From: Phytohabitans flavus
GTDB lineage: Bacteria; Actinomycetota; Actinomycetes; Mycobacteriales; Micromonosporaceae
NCBI RefSeq assembly: GCF_011764545.1
Contig: NZ_AP022870.1
Location: 7,260,001-7,324,000 of the forward strand
Reading direction: 5' to 3'
DNA: 64,000 nucleotides
A model generated the notes under the pieces. It saw nothing but the letters and a program-made list of their open reading frames with translations, had not been told where the DNA came from and ran no database searches. The translations under genes were made by a program, and so were the position numbers. Shown here piece after piece: positions 9,425 through 20,238 of this stretch. Every line of letters starts with the position of its first letter. Position 1 is the first letter of the stretch.

Positions 9425-12400
9425 TCAGGGGCGCCAGCCGCTGGAGGGCAGCACCACCTTGATGTCCGTCGCGGCCACGGAAGTGCTGGGCACCGTGGAG
9501 GCGGTCAGCCGGGTGGCGATCCGGCCGGAGCCGGTCAGCGCGCCGGTCACCTGCACCGAGTACGACGCGGTGGCGGGCAGCGTGCTGGCGACCCGCAGGT
9601 CTCCGGTCGGGAGCTTGCCGGCCAGCTGACCGGCGCTCCCGTCGGCGTTCTCCGCCCCGACGAGCACGGGCCGGCCGGAAGGCGCCTGGGGCAGCGCGGC
9701 CGGGTCGTACGCGAAGACGACGTCCTCCACCCGGTTGGTGCCGAGCCACACCTGGAAATGGCGGTTGTCGTCGGTACCGACCGCATCCACCTGCCACTCG
9801 ACCACGACCCAGGTGGAGACGCCGTCGGTCAGCTGGGCCACGCGGATGCCCTCGTCGCGGCTGCCGTCGAGGTCGGTCCAGAACGGCGCGAGCACGTTGT
9901 TGGGTCCGGCCGGGTCGGGCAGCCGTCCGGGCAGGGCACCGGCGGCACCGGCCGCGTCGCCCACGACCAGGTAGCCGTTGACGTCCACGCCGATCGACCG
10001 GTACGCCGTACCGCCGTAGACGAACTCCGGCACGTCGTACGTCACCAGGTCCCGGTCGCCGACCTTGGTGGGCACCACGCCGTACTGGGCGAGCGGGCGG
10101 TAGCCGGAACTTGTGGCGGGCTTGAGCGTGGGGGTACCCGGGCGGGCGCCGGGCACGACGAGGCCGCGCCGCACGACCGAGCGGGCCCCGGTCTTCGTCG
10201 CGCCGGCCACCCCGCTGACGGTGAGGTGCTGGTCGACCACCGTCTCCAGGTCGACCGTGGCGTCGGCGAGCGAGGTGTTCCGGGCGGTGATCGTGCAGGA
10301 CGTGTACGACTGCCACCGCACCCCGGTGGAGAGGCAGTCGCTGGCCAGCGTCACGTTGCCCGCCTTCGGGGTGAACCCGACCGGCAGGCGCAACGTGGGC
10401 AGCCCGGGCGGGTGGGGTCGAGGCGGATCTCGCCGGCGAGCGGGCGCTCGGGCGCGCTGGACGTGATCGTGATCCGCAGGTCGATCGACTTGCCGGGCGC
10501 GACAGTGAACGCGCTCGGCGTGACCGTGATGCGGCTCTTCGCCGGCGCGCTCACCGACACCCGGTACGCCTGGGCCAGCTTGGTCACGTTCTTGGCGGTA
10601 CGGACGGTGGTGAGCTGGCCGGACATCGCCGGCGCGGACACGGACGGGAGGTTGAGGTGCACCGCGCCCGCCGGGTCTGCGCCCAGCGCGAGCATCCGGC
10701 CGGCCGACTCGTCGAACGTCAGCCCCGGCTCCCCGGCCACCGCCAGGTCGACCCGGCCACTGCCCCGGTCGTACGGGCCGGCCCAGGTCTTGCCGTCCTC
10801 CATGCGCACGGCCGTACGCGCGGTGGTCATCAGGGCCGACTTGACCTGGCCGGGCGTCCAGTCGCGGTGCAGGGACTTCAGCAGTACCGCCGAGCCGGCG
10901 ACGTGCGGCGCGGCCATCGAGGTACCGCCGATGGCTTGAAAGAGCTCGCCCGGCGGACCGCCCTCGGCCGCGCCCGGCTTGGCCGTGTGGCCGGCAAGGA
11001 CCGCGACGCCCGGCGCGGTGAGGTCGGGCTTGAGGGCCGACCCGGCCGGCCCGCGCGCGGAGAACGGAGCGAGCACGTCCGCGGTGCCACGCTCCGACCG
11101 CCCGCCGCTGAACGTCGCGGTCGCCGTCGGGTTCGCCGCCATGAACGCGCTGAACCGGCTGCCGTCCGCGAGGTGGACAGTGGGGAGCCAGTGGCTGTCG
11201 GTCTCCACGTCGGCGAGCGACGGGTTGTAGAGGATCATGCCGACCGCGCCACCCTGCACGACGTTGTAGCCCTTGGCCGCGCGGGCGTTGCCGCCACGCT
11301 GGCAGGCCACGATCTTGCCGGTGAAGGCACCCCGCTGCGCAGGGGTCTCGCAGAGCGCGCCGCCGCTGTACCCAGGGACGGAGCCGGCCAGCACGACCGG
11401 CGTGTCCTCGTCCACTCCCGTGGTGACCGAGGCGCCCTTGAGCGTGAGCTGCTGGGTGCCGGCGCGCAACTGGAGCGTGGCGTTGTAGTCGCGGGTGCCG
11501 GTGGAGGCGCCGACCGTGGTGACCCAGGGCGAGGTGTGGTTGACCGTGGCCGCGCCCGGGCCAGAGTTGCCAGCCGAGGCCGCGACGAAGACGCCCGCCG
11601 CGTACGCGTCGAGGAAGGCGAGCTCGACCGGGTCGGTGTACGGGTCGGTGCCGCCGGACACCGAGTAGTTGAGCACGTCGACACCGTCGAAGACGGCCTG
11701 GCCGACCGCGCGGGTGATATCCGAGCCGTAGCCGCCCGCCTCGCCGAGCGCCTTGTACACCGAGATCCACGCGCCGGGCGCCACGCCCCGCACCGGGCCC
11801 CGCTCGATGCCGAAGAGCTTGGCCGAGGTCAGCACATTGCCGGCCGCGGTCGAGGCGGTGTGGGTGCCGTGGCCGCTGCTGTCCCGGGCCGCCGTGTAGT
11901 CCTCGCCGTCGTGCCGCGACAGGTACGTCTCCAGGAACGTCGCGCCGCCGATCAGCTTCTTGCCGCACTGGAACGGATCGGGGGCGGGCGTCAGCGGGTT
12001 GTCGCCGAAATCACAAGGGCGCACCGAGCCGTCGGCACGCGATGGCGGAGCGCCGAGGTTGCCCTGGTCCTCGAAGGACGGGTGCTCCGGCCAGGCGCCC
12101 GTGTCGATCACGCCGACGAGCGCGCCGCGACCGGCGTTGCGGTCGCCGCCGACCTTCGGGTACACGCTGCCGGCGCCGATGAGTGTGGTGCTCGCGTCGG
12201 TGAGCGGCTGCCGCAGGTCGTCGTCGCGCTGCACGGCCACCACGCCGTCGATCGCGAGCACGTCGGCGATCTTGTTGGCCGGCACGGTGGCGGACACGCC
12301 GCCGTACACCACGCGGAGCCGCTGCCGCACCTCGGCGCCGGGCACCCGCTCGGCCAGGTCGGCGATGAACCGCTCCTCGCGGGCGGCCAGATAGTCCTCG

Positions 12401-12732
12401 TAGGACCGCTCGGCGGCACCGCGGGCCAGCTTGGCACCGGTGCGGGACGGGCTGGTGGCGGTGAAGCCGGCGACCCCGCCCGCATACGTGGCGAGGGGGT
12501 CGTGGTCGAGCTTGACGACCACCGGCACCCGCTCGGAGCCCTCGCGCCCGAGCAGGGTGGAATCGGTCTTGGCGAGGCGGCTTGTCGGTGCGATGTCCGC
12601 GGTGACCCGGCCGCTCGGCTGGATCGCGGTCGCGGTGAGTGGACCCGGCGCGGCGTAGGCGGGAGCGGCCCCGGCGAGCGGCGGCACGAGGGCCACCGCG
12701 ACGACTGCCCGGAACCATTTACGTCGACGCAT
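9425..12732 (-). pseudogene. Secreted subtilisin-like (S8) protease, interrupted by one frameshift
   Basis: A signal peptide (basic start, hydrophobic core, AYAAPGP cleavage region near residue 28) is followed by an I9-type propeptide (about 65-185). The S8 catalytic domain has Asp210 (GVIDTG), His288 (SGHGTHT), Asn389 (SAGNSGPG) and Ser605 (GGTSMAAPH). A PA insert is at about 445-525. The reading frame then breaks near 10402-10418. On the other side a long beta-rich C-terminal region continues in another frame (from TLRLPVGFTPKAGN to SSGWRP). Restoring one base in the GC run rejoins both parts into 1102 codons. I therefore regard the gene as probably intact in the organism. SD GGGAGGGG precedes the ATG. 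Confidence 0.85.
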
Positions 12733-12780
12733 CCCCCGCTGCCCCTCCCGCCCCTTTCGCTGACAAAGGGTTACGGCATC

Positions 12781-12801
12781 GTTTCACGAGCCTCGGGAAA
12801 C
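12781..12801. promoter_or_regulatory. 21-bp imperfect palindrome between ggt and the S8 protease
   Basis: GTTTCNCGAGNCTCGNGAAAC is palindromic except at three positions including the centre. It lies 19 nt after the ggt stop and about 50 nt upstream of the S8 protease start, both on the minus strand. It could be an operator for the protease or a short terminator for ggt; there is no U-run. Confidence 0.45.
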
Positions 12802-12819
12802 AGGAAAGACGCCAACGGC

Positions 12820-14391
12820 TTAATACCCGACAGCGCTGCCGTCCGCCCGCGGCTCCGAGCCGGCCACGTACCCGCCGTCGGGCAAGCGCCAGATCGCCTG
12901 GCCGTACCCGAACGCGGAGGGCTCGCGGCCGACGGTGAGCTGGTGCCCGCGGCGCTCCAGGTCGGACAGTGCGGCGGCGTCCGCGAGCCCGTCCTCGATG
13001 AGCACCGCTCGTCCCGTCTGCCAGTACCAGCGAGGTGCCCCGAGTGCCGCCTGCGGGTCCAGCCCGTCCACCGTGGACGCGATCACCTGGAGGTGGCCCT
13101 GCGGCTGCATGTGCCCGCCCATCACGCCGAACGGTCCGACCGGCACGCCGTCCCGGGTCAGGAAGCCCGGGATGATCGTGTGGAACGGCCGCCGGCTCGG
13201 CCCGATCCCGTTCGGATGGTCTGGCTCGGGGCGGAAGCCGAGGCCGCGGTTCTGGAGGCCGAAGCCGTAGCCGGGTACCGCGACGAACGACCCGAATCCC
13301 ATGTAGTTGGACTGGATGAGGCTGACCATCAGCCCGCCCGCGTCGGCTGTGCAGAGGTACACGGTGCCGCCGCGGGCCGGGTCGCCGGGCGCCGGTACCG
13401 CTGCCTTCTCGCCGATCTCGGACCGGCGGGTGGCCAGGTACCTCGGCGTGAGCAGCGCGGCCGGCGGCACCAAGACGCGATCGGGGTCGGCCACATACTC
13501 GAACGCGTCCGCGAAGCCGAGCTTCATCGCCTCGATCTGCCAGTGCAGGCGCTCGGCGGGTGGCAGCGCGGCCAGGTCGACGCCGTCCAGGATGCCGAGC
13601 GCGATGAGCGCGGCCACGCCCTGCCCATTCGGCGGCAGCTCCCACACCTCGTGGCCCCGGTAGCCGACAGAGATCGGCTCGACCCAGGTGGACGTGTGTG
13701 CGGCCAAGTCGTCCACAGTGACCAGCCCACCGGTCCGCGCGGCATGCTCGGCCAGGGCGGACGCGACCTCGCCGGTGTAGAACGCGCTGGCGCCGGTCTC
13801 CGCGATCAGCCGCAGCGTGCGTGCCGCTCCCGGGTTGGCCCAGCGCTCCCCAGCCCGCGGCGCACGCCCACCGTCGACGGTGAAGATCCGACCCCACTCG
13901 GCGTACTCCTCGCCGTGCAGGCACGCGTACTGGGCCACCGAGCGATCCCAGGCGCGGGCGACCTCGGGCGAGACAGGGTAGCCACGCTCGGCGTACGCGA
14001 TCGCGTCGGTGAAGAGGTCGGCGAAGGGCAGCGCGCCGAAGCGGGCGTGCAGATCGCGCCAGCCGGCCGGGGCGCCTGGCACGGTCACCGGCAGCCATCC
14101 CCGCTCGGGCATGCCGCCCGGCACGCGGTCCGGTGTGAGGGTGGCGGGCGAGCGGCCGGAGGCGTTGAGACCGTGCGGGCGGGAGCCGTCCCACACGATC
14201 GCGAAGAGGTCGCCGCCGATGTCGTTGGAGCCCGGCTGGACGACGGTCAGCGCGACAGCGGCGGCGATCGCGGCGTCGACCGCGTTGCCGCCGCGGCGGA
14301 GCACGTCGAGGCCGGCCGACGCGGCGAGCGGCTGGCTGGTGGCGACGGCGCCGCGCGGGGCGTACAGCGGCTTGTGGCGGTGAAGGGTCAC
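12820..14391 (-). CDS. ggt: Gamma-glutamyltransferase
   Basis: 523 residues from GTG 14391, chosen because AGGAG lies 5 nt upstream. A GTG at 14457 overlapping the tilS stop would add 22 residues that look non-conserved. It belongs to the Ntn-hydrolase fold that matures by autoproteolysis at a Thr; here the candidate nucleophile is in GGTVYLCTAD (about residues 355-364), with the substrate-side GGDLFA early and a MGGHMQPQGH stretch late in the protein. No signal peptide is evident, so it may be cytoplasmic. Likely role: glutathione-type or gamma-glutamyl amide turnover; a cephalosporin-acylase-like activity is possible. Confidence 0.88.
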   Translation of the reverse strand: MTLHRHKPLYAPRGAVATSQPLAASAGLDVLRRGGNAVDAAIAAAVALTVVQPGSNDIGGDLFAIVWDGSRPHGLNASGRSPATLTPDRVPGGMPERGWLPVTVPGAPAGWRDLHARFGALPFADLFTDAIAYAERGYPVSPEVARAWDRSVAQYACLHGEEYAEWGRIFTVDGGRAPRAGERWANPGAARTLRLIAETGASAFYTGEVASALAEHAARTGGLVTVDDLAAHTSTWVEPISVGYRGHEVWELPPNGQGVAALIALGILDGVDLAALPPAERLHWQIEAMKLGFADAFEYVADPDRVLVPPAALLTPRYLATRRSEIGEKAAVPAPGDPARGGTVYLCTADAGGLMVSLIQSNYMGFGSFVAVPGYGFGLQNRGLGFRPEPDHPNGIGPSRRPFHTIIPGFLTRDGVPVGPFGVMGGHMQPQGHLQVIASTVDGLDPQAALGAPRWYWQTGRAVLIEDGLADAAALSDLERRGHQLTVGREPSAFGYGQAIWRLPDGGYVAGSEPRADGSAVGY

Positions 14392-14453
14392 TGCGGCTCC
14401 TGGGTTCGTTCGCTCGCCGTCGTCGTGGGCAGGCACCCGCTGCCCACGCGCAC

Positions 14454-15422
14454 TCACCTGAGTAGGGTGCCCCGCCTGGCTACCGGGAGGCCACCGGGCA
14501 GGTGGACCGGACCCTGGCCGCGCCAGGCGGTGACGAGCGCGTCAAGCGCCGCGACGTGCCGGTGGGAGAGCGCCGCGGGCCGGGCGCCGCGCTCGCGGGC
14601 CCAGGCGTGCAGCACACGGGTACGCACGGCGTCGGGCAGCCGCTCCAGCGCGGTCACGTCGAGCGCGCCGTCCGGGCGCCGGGCCCCTTCCAGCGCGGCC
14701 GTGGCGATCTCGTCCAGCGCGGCGGCGTCGGTGGCGAGCAGGTGGGCGGTACGGGCCAGGTTGTCGACAACGCCCGCGCCGAGCGCCTCGGTCAGCACGG
14801 GGAGCACGGTGGACCGGACCCGGGCCCGCGCATACGCGGGGTCGGCGTTGTGCGGGTCGTCCCACGGGCTGAGGCCCAGCGCGGCGCAGGCCTTGCGGGT
14901 CTCCTCCCGGGACACGTCGAGCAGCGGGCGCAGCAGCGCCACCCCGTCCACGTCCCGCCGGCGTGGCATGCCGGCCATCCCGCGGGGACCGGACCCCCGC
15001 GCCAGCGCGAGCAGCACCGTCTCGGCTTGGTCGTCGCGGGTGTGCCCGAGCAGTACCGCGCTCGCCCCCAGCCGGGTAGCCGCGGCCACCAGCGCCTCGT
15101 ACCGCGCGTCGCGGGCGGCCGCCTCCGGGCTGCCCTCGCCGGACACGACGACGGTCGCGACCTCCACCGGCGTCAGGCCGGCCGAAACCGCCCACGACGC
15201 CACGGCCGTGGCCCGCTCGGCCGAGCCCGCCTGAAGCCCGTGGTCGACGGTCACAAGGCCGGCCACCAGCCCCGCGCGGGGGGCGACGAACGCCACCGCC
15301 GCCGCGAGGGCCAGGGAGTCAGCGCCGCCGGAGCAGGCGACCAGCACGGTCCCGTCGAGGCCGCGCAACGCGTGCCGGACAGCCGTACGGACGGCGGCGA
15401 CCGGAGGCGCGAGCGCGGCCAT
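14454..15422 (-). CDS. tilS: tRNA(Ile)-lysidine synthase
   Basis: 322 residues. Converts C34 of the tRNA-Ile(CAU) anticodon to lysidine using ATP and lysine. The PP-loop signature CSGGADS is at about 30-36, followed by VDHGL and LGHTRDDQAETVL, all hallmark TilS motifs. The C-terminal part is short, as in other actinobacterial forms. It lies between a metalloprotease and ggt, near hpt and ftsH as in many bacteria. Confidence 0.95.
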   Translation of the reverse strand: MAALAPPVAAVRTAVRHALRGLDGTVLVACSGGADSLALAAAVAFVAPRAGLVAGLVTVDHGLQAGSAERATAVASWAVSAGLTPVEVATVVVSGEGSPEAAARDARYEALVAAATRLGASAVLLGHTRDDQAETVLLALARGSGPRGMAGMPRRRDVDGVALLRPLLDVSREETRKACAALGLSPWDDPHNADPAYARARVRSTVLPVLTEALGAGVVDNLARTAHLLATDAAALDEIATAALEGARRPDGALDVTALERLPDAVRTRVLHAWARERGARPAALSHRHVAALDALVTAWRGQGPVHLPGGLPVARRGTLLR

Positions 15423-15431
15423 GTACCTGTG

Positions 15432-16484
15432 TCAGCCGGCCTGCGGGTGGACCCGCGCCACCCAGGCGTCCGGGTCGCCCAGCTCCTCGACGCGGGGCAG
15501 GGTGAGCGGCGAGCTGAAGACCTTGTTGAACCCGGCCATGCCGACCCGCTCGACAACGCCGTGCACGAACTTGCGCCCCTCCGCGTACTGCCGCATCTTC
15601 ACGTCGACGCCGAGGAGCTTGCGGATCGCCTTCTCCAGGGGAGAGCCCGCCTCGCGACGGCGGTTGAACCTGGCTCGGATCTGGTCGACGCTCGGGATCA
15701 CCTCGGGGCCCACGCCGTCCATCACGAACTCGGCGTGTCCCTCCAGCAGCGTCATCATGGCGGTCAGCCGGTCGAGCACCGCACGCTGACCGGGCGTCTG
15801 CACGATGTCGAGCACGCTGACCCGGCTGTCCGGGTTGCGCACGGCGTCCGAGAGGGTGGCCACGCTGCGCCGGATCCGCTCCAGGAAGTGCTCGCTGCCG
15901 GCCTGCGAGGCATCGACGAACGCCTGCACCTCGCCGAAGAAGTGGCCGCGCATCCACGGCACGGCGGTGAACTGAGTGCGGTGCGTGACCTCGTGCAGGC
16001 AGACCCACAGCCGGAAGTCGCGCGAGTCCGCCTGGAGCTTCTGCTCCACCTCGACGATGTTGGGCGCGACCAGGAGCAGCTGGCCTGGGTCGGAGGAAAA
16101 GACCTCGTACTGCCCGAGGACCCGGCCGGAAAGGTAGGCGAGCACTGTGCCGGCCTGGACACCGGTGAGGCGCGAGCCGATCGCGTCGGTGAACGCGCCG
16201 GGCTGCTTGTCGCCGGCGAGCCGGCTCACCAGCGGGGTGACCACCTCACGGAGCCCGGCAATGTTGATCGCCGCCCAGTCTTTGCGGTCGACGACCTGCA
16301 CCGGAGGGTGGGAGACCTGGGATCGCAGTCCCGTGTAGGAGGCGACGATCTCGGCCGCCTCGTCGGTGAGCCGCCGTAGATCCGCCACCACGTCGGTGGC
16401 CTCGTCATACGAGACTCTTGGGCCCGCTTTGCCCAGCGCGCCCGCGGTGGCGGCGGCCAGGTCCCAGTCCACGAACTGCGCCAT
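15432..16484 (-). CDS. Zinc-dependent metalloprotease of the DUF2342 / F420-associated family
   Basis: 350 residues. The motif LHEVTHRTQF (HExxH) is the likely zinc site, with EGHAEFVMD downstream supplying further candidate ligands. Such proteins are conserved in actinobacteria next to tilS and dacB and were labelled coenzyme-F420-biosynthesis-associated by phylogenetic co-occurrence only. Two ATGs lie in tandem (16487 and 16484); the second is chosen because a TACCTT hexamer then ends exactly 6 nt upstream, the usual leaderless spacing. The substrate is unknown. Confidence 0.85.
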   Translation of the reverse strand: MAQFVDWDLAAATAGALGKAGPRVSYDEATDVVADLRRLTDEAAEIVASYTGLRSQVSHPPVQVVDRKDWAAINIAGLREVVTPLVSRLAGDKQPGAFTDAIGSRLTGVQAGTVLAYLSGRVLGQYEVFSSDPGQLLLVAPNIVEVEQKLQADSRDFRLWVCLHEVTHRTQFTAVPWMRGHFFGEVQAFVDASQAGSEHFLERIRRSVATLSDAVRNPDSRVSVLDIVQTPGQRAVLDRLTAMMTLLEGHAEFVMDGVGPEVIPSVDQIRARFNRRREAGSPLEKAIRKLLGVDVKMRQYAEGRKFVHGVVERVGMAGFNKVFSSPLTLPRVEELGDPDAWVARVHPQAG

Positions 16485-16490
16485 CATCCC

Positions 16491-16496
16491 AAGGTA
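16491..16496 (-). promoter_or_regulatory. Leaderless -10 (TACCTT) for the metalloprotease-tilS-ggt run
   Basis: TACCTT on the minus strand, then GGGATG, then ATG at 16484. The 6-nt gap favours the second of the two tandem ATGs as start. The downstream genes tilS (9-nt gap) and ggt probably share this transcript. Confidence 0.5.
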
Positions 16497-16502
16497 CCCG
16501 GG

Positions 16503-18166
16503 CTAGGCGCACCCGCATCCGGCCAGCGTTGCGGTGATCTTGTCGAGGCCGGTCTCGGCGCGGTCCGCGCCGGCCGTCACCTTGTCGGCCAGCACGGCGA
16601 AGGCCAGTAGGCGGCCGTCGGCGGTGGTCACCACACCGGAGATGGCGTTGATCCCGGTGAGCGTGCCGGTCTTGGCCCGAACCACGCCGGCGCCCGCCAC
16701 GTTCTTGGCGGCCGGGCTGCGGTAGCGCTCGCGGAGCGTGCCCGACCAGGCGGCGACCGGCAGGCCGGCCATCAGGCCGGCGAGCTCCGGGTGCTGGTCG
16801 CCGGCCGCGAGCCGTAGCACGTCGGTGAGGACGGAGGGGGTGAGGCGGTTCTTCCGGGACAGGCCGCTGCCGTCCGAAAGGGTGATCTCCGCGGCGGGCA
16901 GGCCGAGATCCGCGAGTACCGCCTTCGTGGCGGCCGCCCCGCCCGCGAACGACGCCGGCTGGTCCTTGGCGAGCGCGACCTGGCGGGCGAGCGACTCGGC
17001 CACCACGTTGTCGCTGTCGACCAGCATGATCTCGACAAGCCGGAGGACCGGGGGCGACTCGACCTTGCCCAGCTCGGTGCCGGGTGCTGGGGCGCTGCCG
17101 GCCGCTGCGCTTGGCGGCGCGCTGGCACCGGCCGCCGCGTCGGTCGGGGCCTTGCCGCGGGCCACCGCCGACGCCTTCAGCCCCAGTGCGCGAGCGAACG
17201 CCTGGCCAGCGACGAGGTCGGGCTGCGGGTAACGCTCGGCGTACCCGTGGGTGATCTTGGGGTTGACCCGCGCACCGTTGATCATCAGCGCGGTCATCGC
17301 CGCGCCGAAGCCGCCGGTCGGCACGTCCGGGTCCCAGCTCGGCTCGAACGCCGGACCGGGGAACAACGTCGAGTCGACCACGACCCGGGTCGGCGCGGCG
17401 CCGCCGAGCGCGGCCTTGACCTGCTTGGCGAGCTGGTCGAGCCGGGCCGCGCCGGGGTAGGTGCCGCTGGCGCCGGCCGCGAGCGTGGCGTCGCCGCCGC
17501 CGATGATGACCACCTCGCCGGGCTTGGCGCCGGCGACCACCCGCGTCGGGATCCGGTAGGCCGGCCCGCGCGCGGAGAGCACGGCCGCGGCGGTGGCCAG
17601 CTTCGTGGTCGAGGCGGGCACGGTGGCTACGTCGGGACCGCGCGAGTACAGCTGGTCACCGGTCGCCGCGTCGACCACCGAGATGTTGACGCTGCTGCCC
17701 AGCCCGGCGGCGGCCACGACCGGGTCGAGCGCTGCCTTCACCCCCGCGGCGGTCGGCGCCGGCTGGTCGGTGGCCGAGGCGACAAGCACCGGGGACGGGG
17801 GCGGCTCGGGCGGCTCGGCGGCGGCCAGCGAGGGCGTCGGCTCGCCGCCGGTGCCACCCATCCAGCCGTCGACCGGTCCGGGACGGACGATCGCCGCGCC
17901 GGCCACGAGCCCGGCGAGCAGCAGCACGACGACGATGAACGCGGCCAGCCCGCGCCTGCGCTTGGGAGCCGGTGGCTGCGGGGGCTGCCCGGCCGGTGGC
18001 CGCGGGCCCTGCCCGGTGGCGGCGCGGACGGCGCCTGCTGCGGCTTGGGCGGCACGGGTGGTGGGAAGAACGAGGGAAGCCGGATGGTCTGGGTCTGCTC
18101 GGGCGGCGTCACCGGCAGCCGGACGGTCTCGTCTCCAGGCCCGTGCTGTGAATCTTGCCTCCGCAC
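16503..18166 (-). pseudogene. dacB: D-alanyl-D-alanine carboxypeptidase (PBP4-type), interrupted by one frameshift
   Basis: The start is GTG 18166 with SD AGGAGGGG (18171-18178), giving a cytoplasmic Pro-rich N-terminus. The frame then breaks near 18010-18018; in the next frame the sequence continues with KRRRGLAAFIVVVLLLAGLV, a membrane anchor. The peptidase S13 domain follows, with ASTTK (SxxK nucleophile), SDN (SxN motif in VDSDNVVAE) and KTGT. Restoring one base gives 554 residues. The enzyme trims peptidoglycan stem peptides outside the membrane. The break is within a G/C run, so a sequence error is more likely than loss of function. Confidence 0.87.
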
Positions 18167-18297
18167 CAGGCCCCTCCTCGTTCGTGTAATCCGGTCTAGG
18201 CGACGATACTTGCGTCCGAACACTATGCGGCGTCTGCCAGCCCTATCTCCGATGGGCAACATCACGACACTTGGGCGGCGAGATTGGGGAGCGTGAG

Positions 18298-18804
18298 ATG
18301 GATTTCGACGTAACGGTTGAGATCCCTAAAGGTCACCGAAACAAGTACGAGGTGGACCACACCACCGGCCGTATCAGGCTGGATCGCACGCTTTTCACCG
18401 CGACGCAGTACCCAGCCGACTACGGCTTCATCGAGGGCACCCTCGGCGCGGACGGCGACCCGCTTGACGCGCTGGTACTGGTGCAGGAGCCGACTTTCCC
18501 AGGATGCCTCATCCGGTGCCGGACCATCGGCATGTTCCGGATGAAGGACGAGAAAGGCGGCGACGACAAGGTGCTGTGTGTCCCGTTCGAGGACCCGCGG
18601 CAGGAGCACCTGCGGGACATCCACCATTTGGGTGAATTCGACCGGCTGGAGATCCAGCACTTCTTCGAGGTCTACAAGGACCTCGAGCCTGGCAAGTCGG
18701 TCGAGGGTGCCACCTGGGTCGGGCGCACGGAGGCCGAGGCGGAGATCCGTAACTCGTACCGGCGGGCGGAAGAGGCCACGGCCGAGGGTGAGACGTTCCA
18801 CTGA
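18298..18804 (+). CDS. ppa: Inorganic pyrophosphatase
   Basis: 168 residues, normal for a family I soluble pyrophosphatase. The N-terminal [35 protein letters not shown] (active-site Asp cluster) and the later KDLEPGKSV lysine are characteristic. ATG 18298 is chosen over a TTG at 18271; GGGGAG lies upstream with about 7 nt spacing. It is divergent from dacB, a pairing conserved in many actinobacteria. Confidence 0.97.
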   Translation: MDFDVTVEIPKGHRNKYEVDHTTGRIRLDRTLFTATQYPADYGFIEGTLGADGDPLDALVLVQEPTFPGCLIRCRTIGMFRMKDEKGGDDKVLCVPFEDPRQEHLRDIHHLGEFDRLEIQHFFEVYKDLEPGKSVEGATWVGRTEAEAEIRNSYRRAEEATAEGETFH

Positions 18805-18826
18805 CGGATATCCGACTGCCGTCCTC

Positions 18827-20167
18827 TCAGAGGTCGCGGACGGCGGTGTAGAGGTCGAGCACCGCACAGGCGACGGGTACCACACAGACCAGTAGCGCGG
18901 TGTCAAGCACGTCGGCCGCCCGGCCCAGATAGGGCGAGGGCGGCCGGCGCGCGTACGCCACACCGGCGGCGACGACGGTGAGCGCGGCGAACGTGCCACC
19001 AGCGGCGAAGGCGAGGAGCACCCGCGGTCCGGTGGTCACCAGCAGGGCGACGCCGAGGGCCGCCGTGCCGCCCAGCCCGGCGGCGAGCAGGGGCACGCGG
19101 TGGTGCACCGCGGCGAAGAGCCGGGACCGCAGCAGCAGGCCGGCCGCCACGACCCCGACCAGCAGCCGTCCGGCCAGGCCACCGGTGGCGACCAGGATCG
19201 CGGAGGCCGCGACGGCGAGCGTGGCGTGGCCGATCAGCAGTCCGGTGAGCGCGTCCTCGGTACGCCCCACGGCTGCGTCCACCCCCGCCGGCTGGGGACG
19301 CGGCGCCGGGCCGTCGTCGCCGGGCAGCGGGGTGATTGGCGGCAACGGCAGCCGGCCGAGGCGGATCGCGACCAGCGGTAGGGCGCCGACACCACAGGCG
19401 AGCAGGGCCAGCAGGACGGCGGCCGCGCCGTGCGGCGTCAACCCGCCGACCGCGGCCAGCGCTGTCAGCCCGCCGAGCAGCCCGACCATGCCGCCGGCGA
19501 CAAACACGCGCAGGTGTGCGGCGACGCCTACAGCACCGATGAAGGACACCACGAGCAGCGCCGTCGAGCCGGCCAGCGCCTGCGCCGGCCGCTCGGGCCC
19601 GGCCAGGAGCGAGCCGGCCGCGAAGGCGTAGGGCAGGGCGTACCCGGCGAGGGCCGCGCCGGCCACGCTGTCCTGCCGTGAACGCGCTACCACCACGCCC
19701 GCGACCAGCAGCAGCGCGGCGACGACGGGCGGCACGGTATTCCACTGCGGGGCAGCGCGGACCGCGGCGGCGAGTCCCAGGGCCAGCGGCACCGCGGCCG
19801 CCGCGAGGCCGGCGACCCGGGTGGCGTCCGCCGACCAGGACGCCCCACGGCGCCGGGCACCGTCGGCGATCGCCTCCACCACGTCGTCGTACTCCGGCTC
19901 GGCCCACCCGACCCGCGCGGGCAGCAGGAAGAGGAGCTCGCCGTCCCGTACCCCCTGCGGGAGAAGGGCCTGACCGGCCGACAAGGCCGCACCGTCCGCG
20001 CGGCGCAGGATCCACCCGCCGTGCCGCTCGCCGTCGTCGGCGAGCCCGTCGCCGGCATGCCGGAGCACCTCCGGCAGCAGCTCGGCCACCGGCACCTGCT
20101 CGGGTAGGGCGACGTCCAGCCGCCGGAGCGGCGTACTGATCGTGACCCGGGCGAGTCCTGCGGTCAT
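18827..20167 (-). CDS. eccD: Type VII secretion membrane protein EccD
   Basis: 446 residues from ATG 20167, preceded by GGAGG with 4 nt spacing. Residues 1-90 resemble the ubiquitin-like YukD domain (LARVTISTPLRRLDVALPEQVPVAELLPEVL). The rest contains about eleven hydrophobic helices, the EccD topology. It is divergent from eccC with 71 bp between the starts, which must hold both promoters. EccD forms most of the membrane channel scaffold of ESX systems. Confidence 0.85.
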   Translation of the reverse strand: MTAGLARVTISTPLRRLDVALPEQVPVAELLPEVLRHAGDGLADDGERHGGWILRRADGAALSAGQALLPQGVRDGELLFLLPARVGWAEPEYDDVVEAIADGARRRGASWSADATRVAGLAAAAVPLALGLAAAVRAAPQWNTVPPVVAALLLVAGVVVARSRQDSVAGAALAGYALPYAFAAGSLLAGPERPAQALAGSTALLVVSFIGAVGVAAHLRVFVAGGMVGLLGGLTALAAVGGLTPHGAAAVLLALLACGVGALPLVAIRLGRLPLPPITPLPGDDGPAPRPQPAGVDAAVGRTEDALTGLLIGHATLAVAASAILVATGGLAGRLLVGVVAAGLLLRSRLFAAVHHRVPLLAAGLGGTAALGVALLVTTGPRVLLAFAAGGTFAALTVVAAGVAYARRPPSPYLGRAADVLDTALLVCVVPVACAVLDLYTAVRDL

Positions 20168-20238
20168 CAGTCCTCCCGCAATGGGGCACATGGACGGTCG
20201 CACTCTACCTACTATGTGCGGTTGGGAGGTGACCCATC

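Noticed and set aside
9425-9960. The C-terminal half of the S8 protease as a separate gene
   Set aside because: No start codon or RBS at its beginning; one restored base joins it smoothly to the catalytic part.
10405-10420. Programmed ribosomal frameshifting in the S8 protease
   Set aside because: No slippery heptamer or downstream structure is evident, and the same kind of one-base loss recurs in unrelated genes.
10657-15234. A 1525-codon plus-strand open frame across the S8 protease, ggt and tilS
   Set aside because: It overlaps three clear genes on the other strand and has low-complexity Arg/Ala/Gly sequence; a shadow frame.
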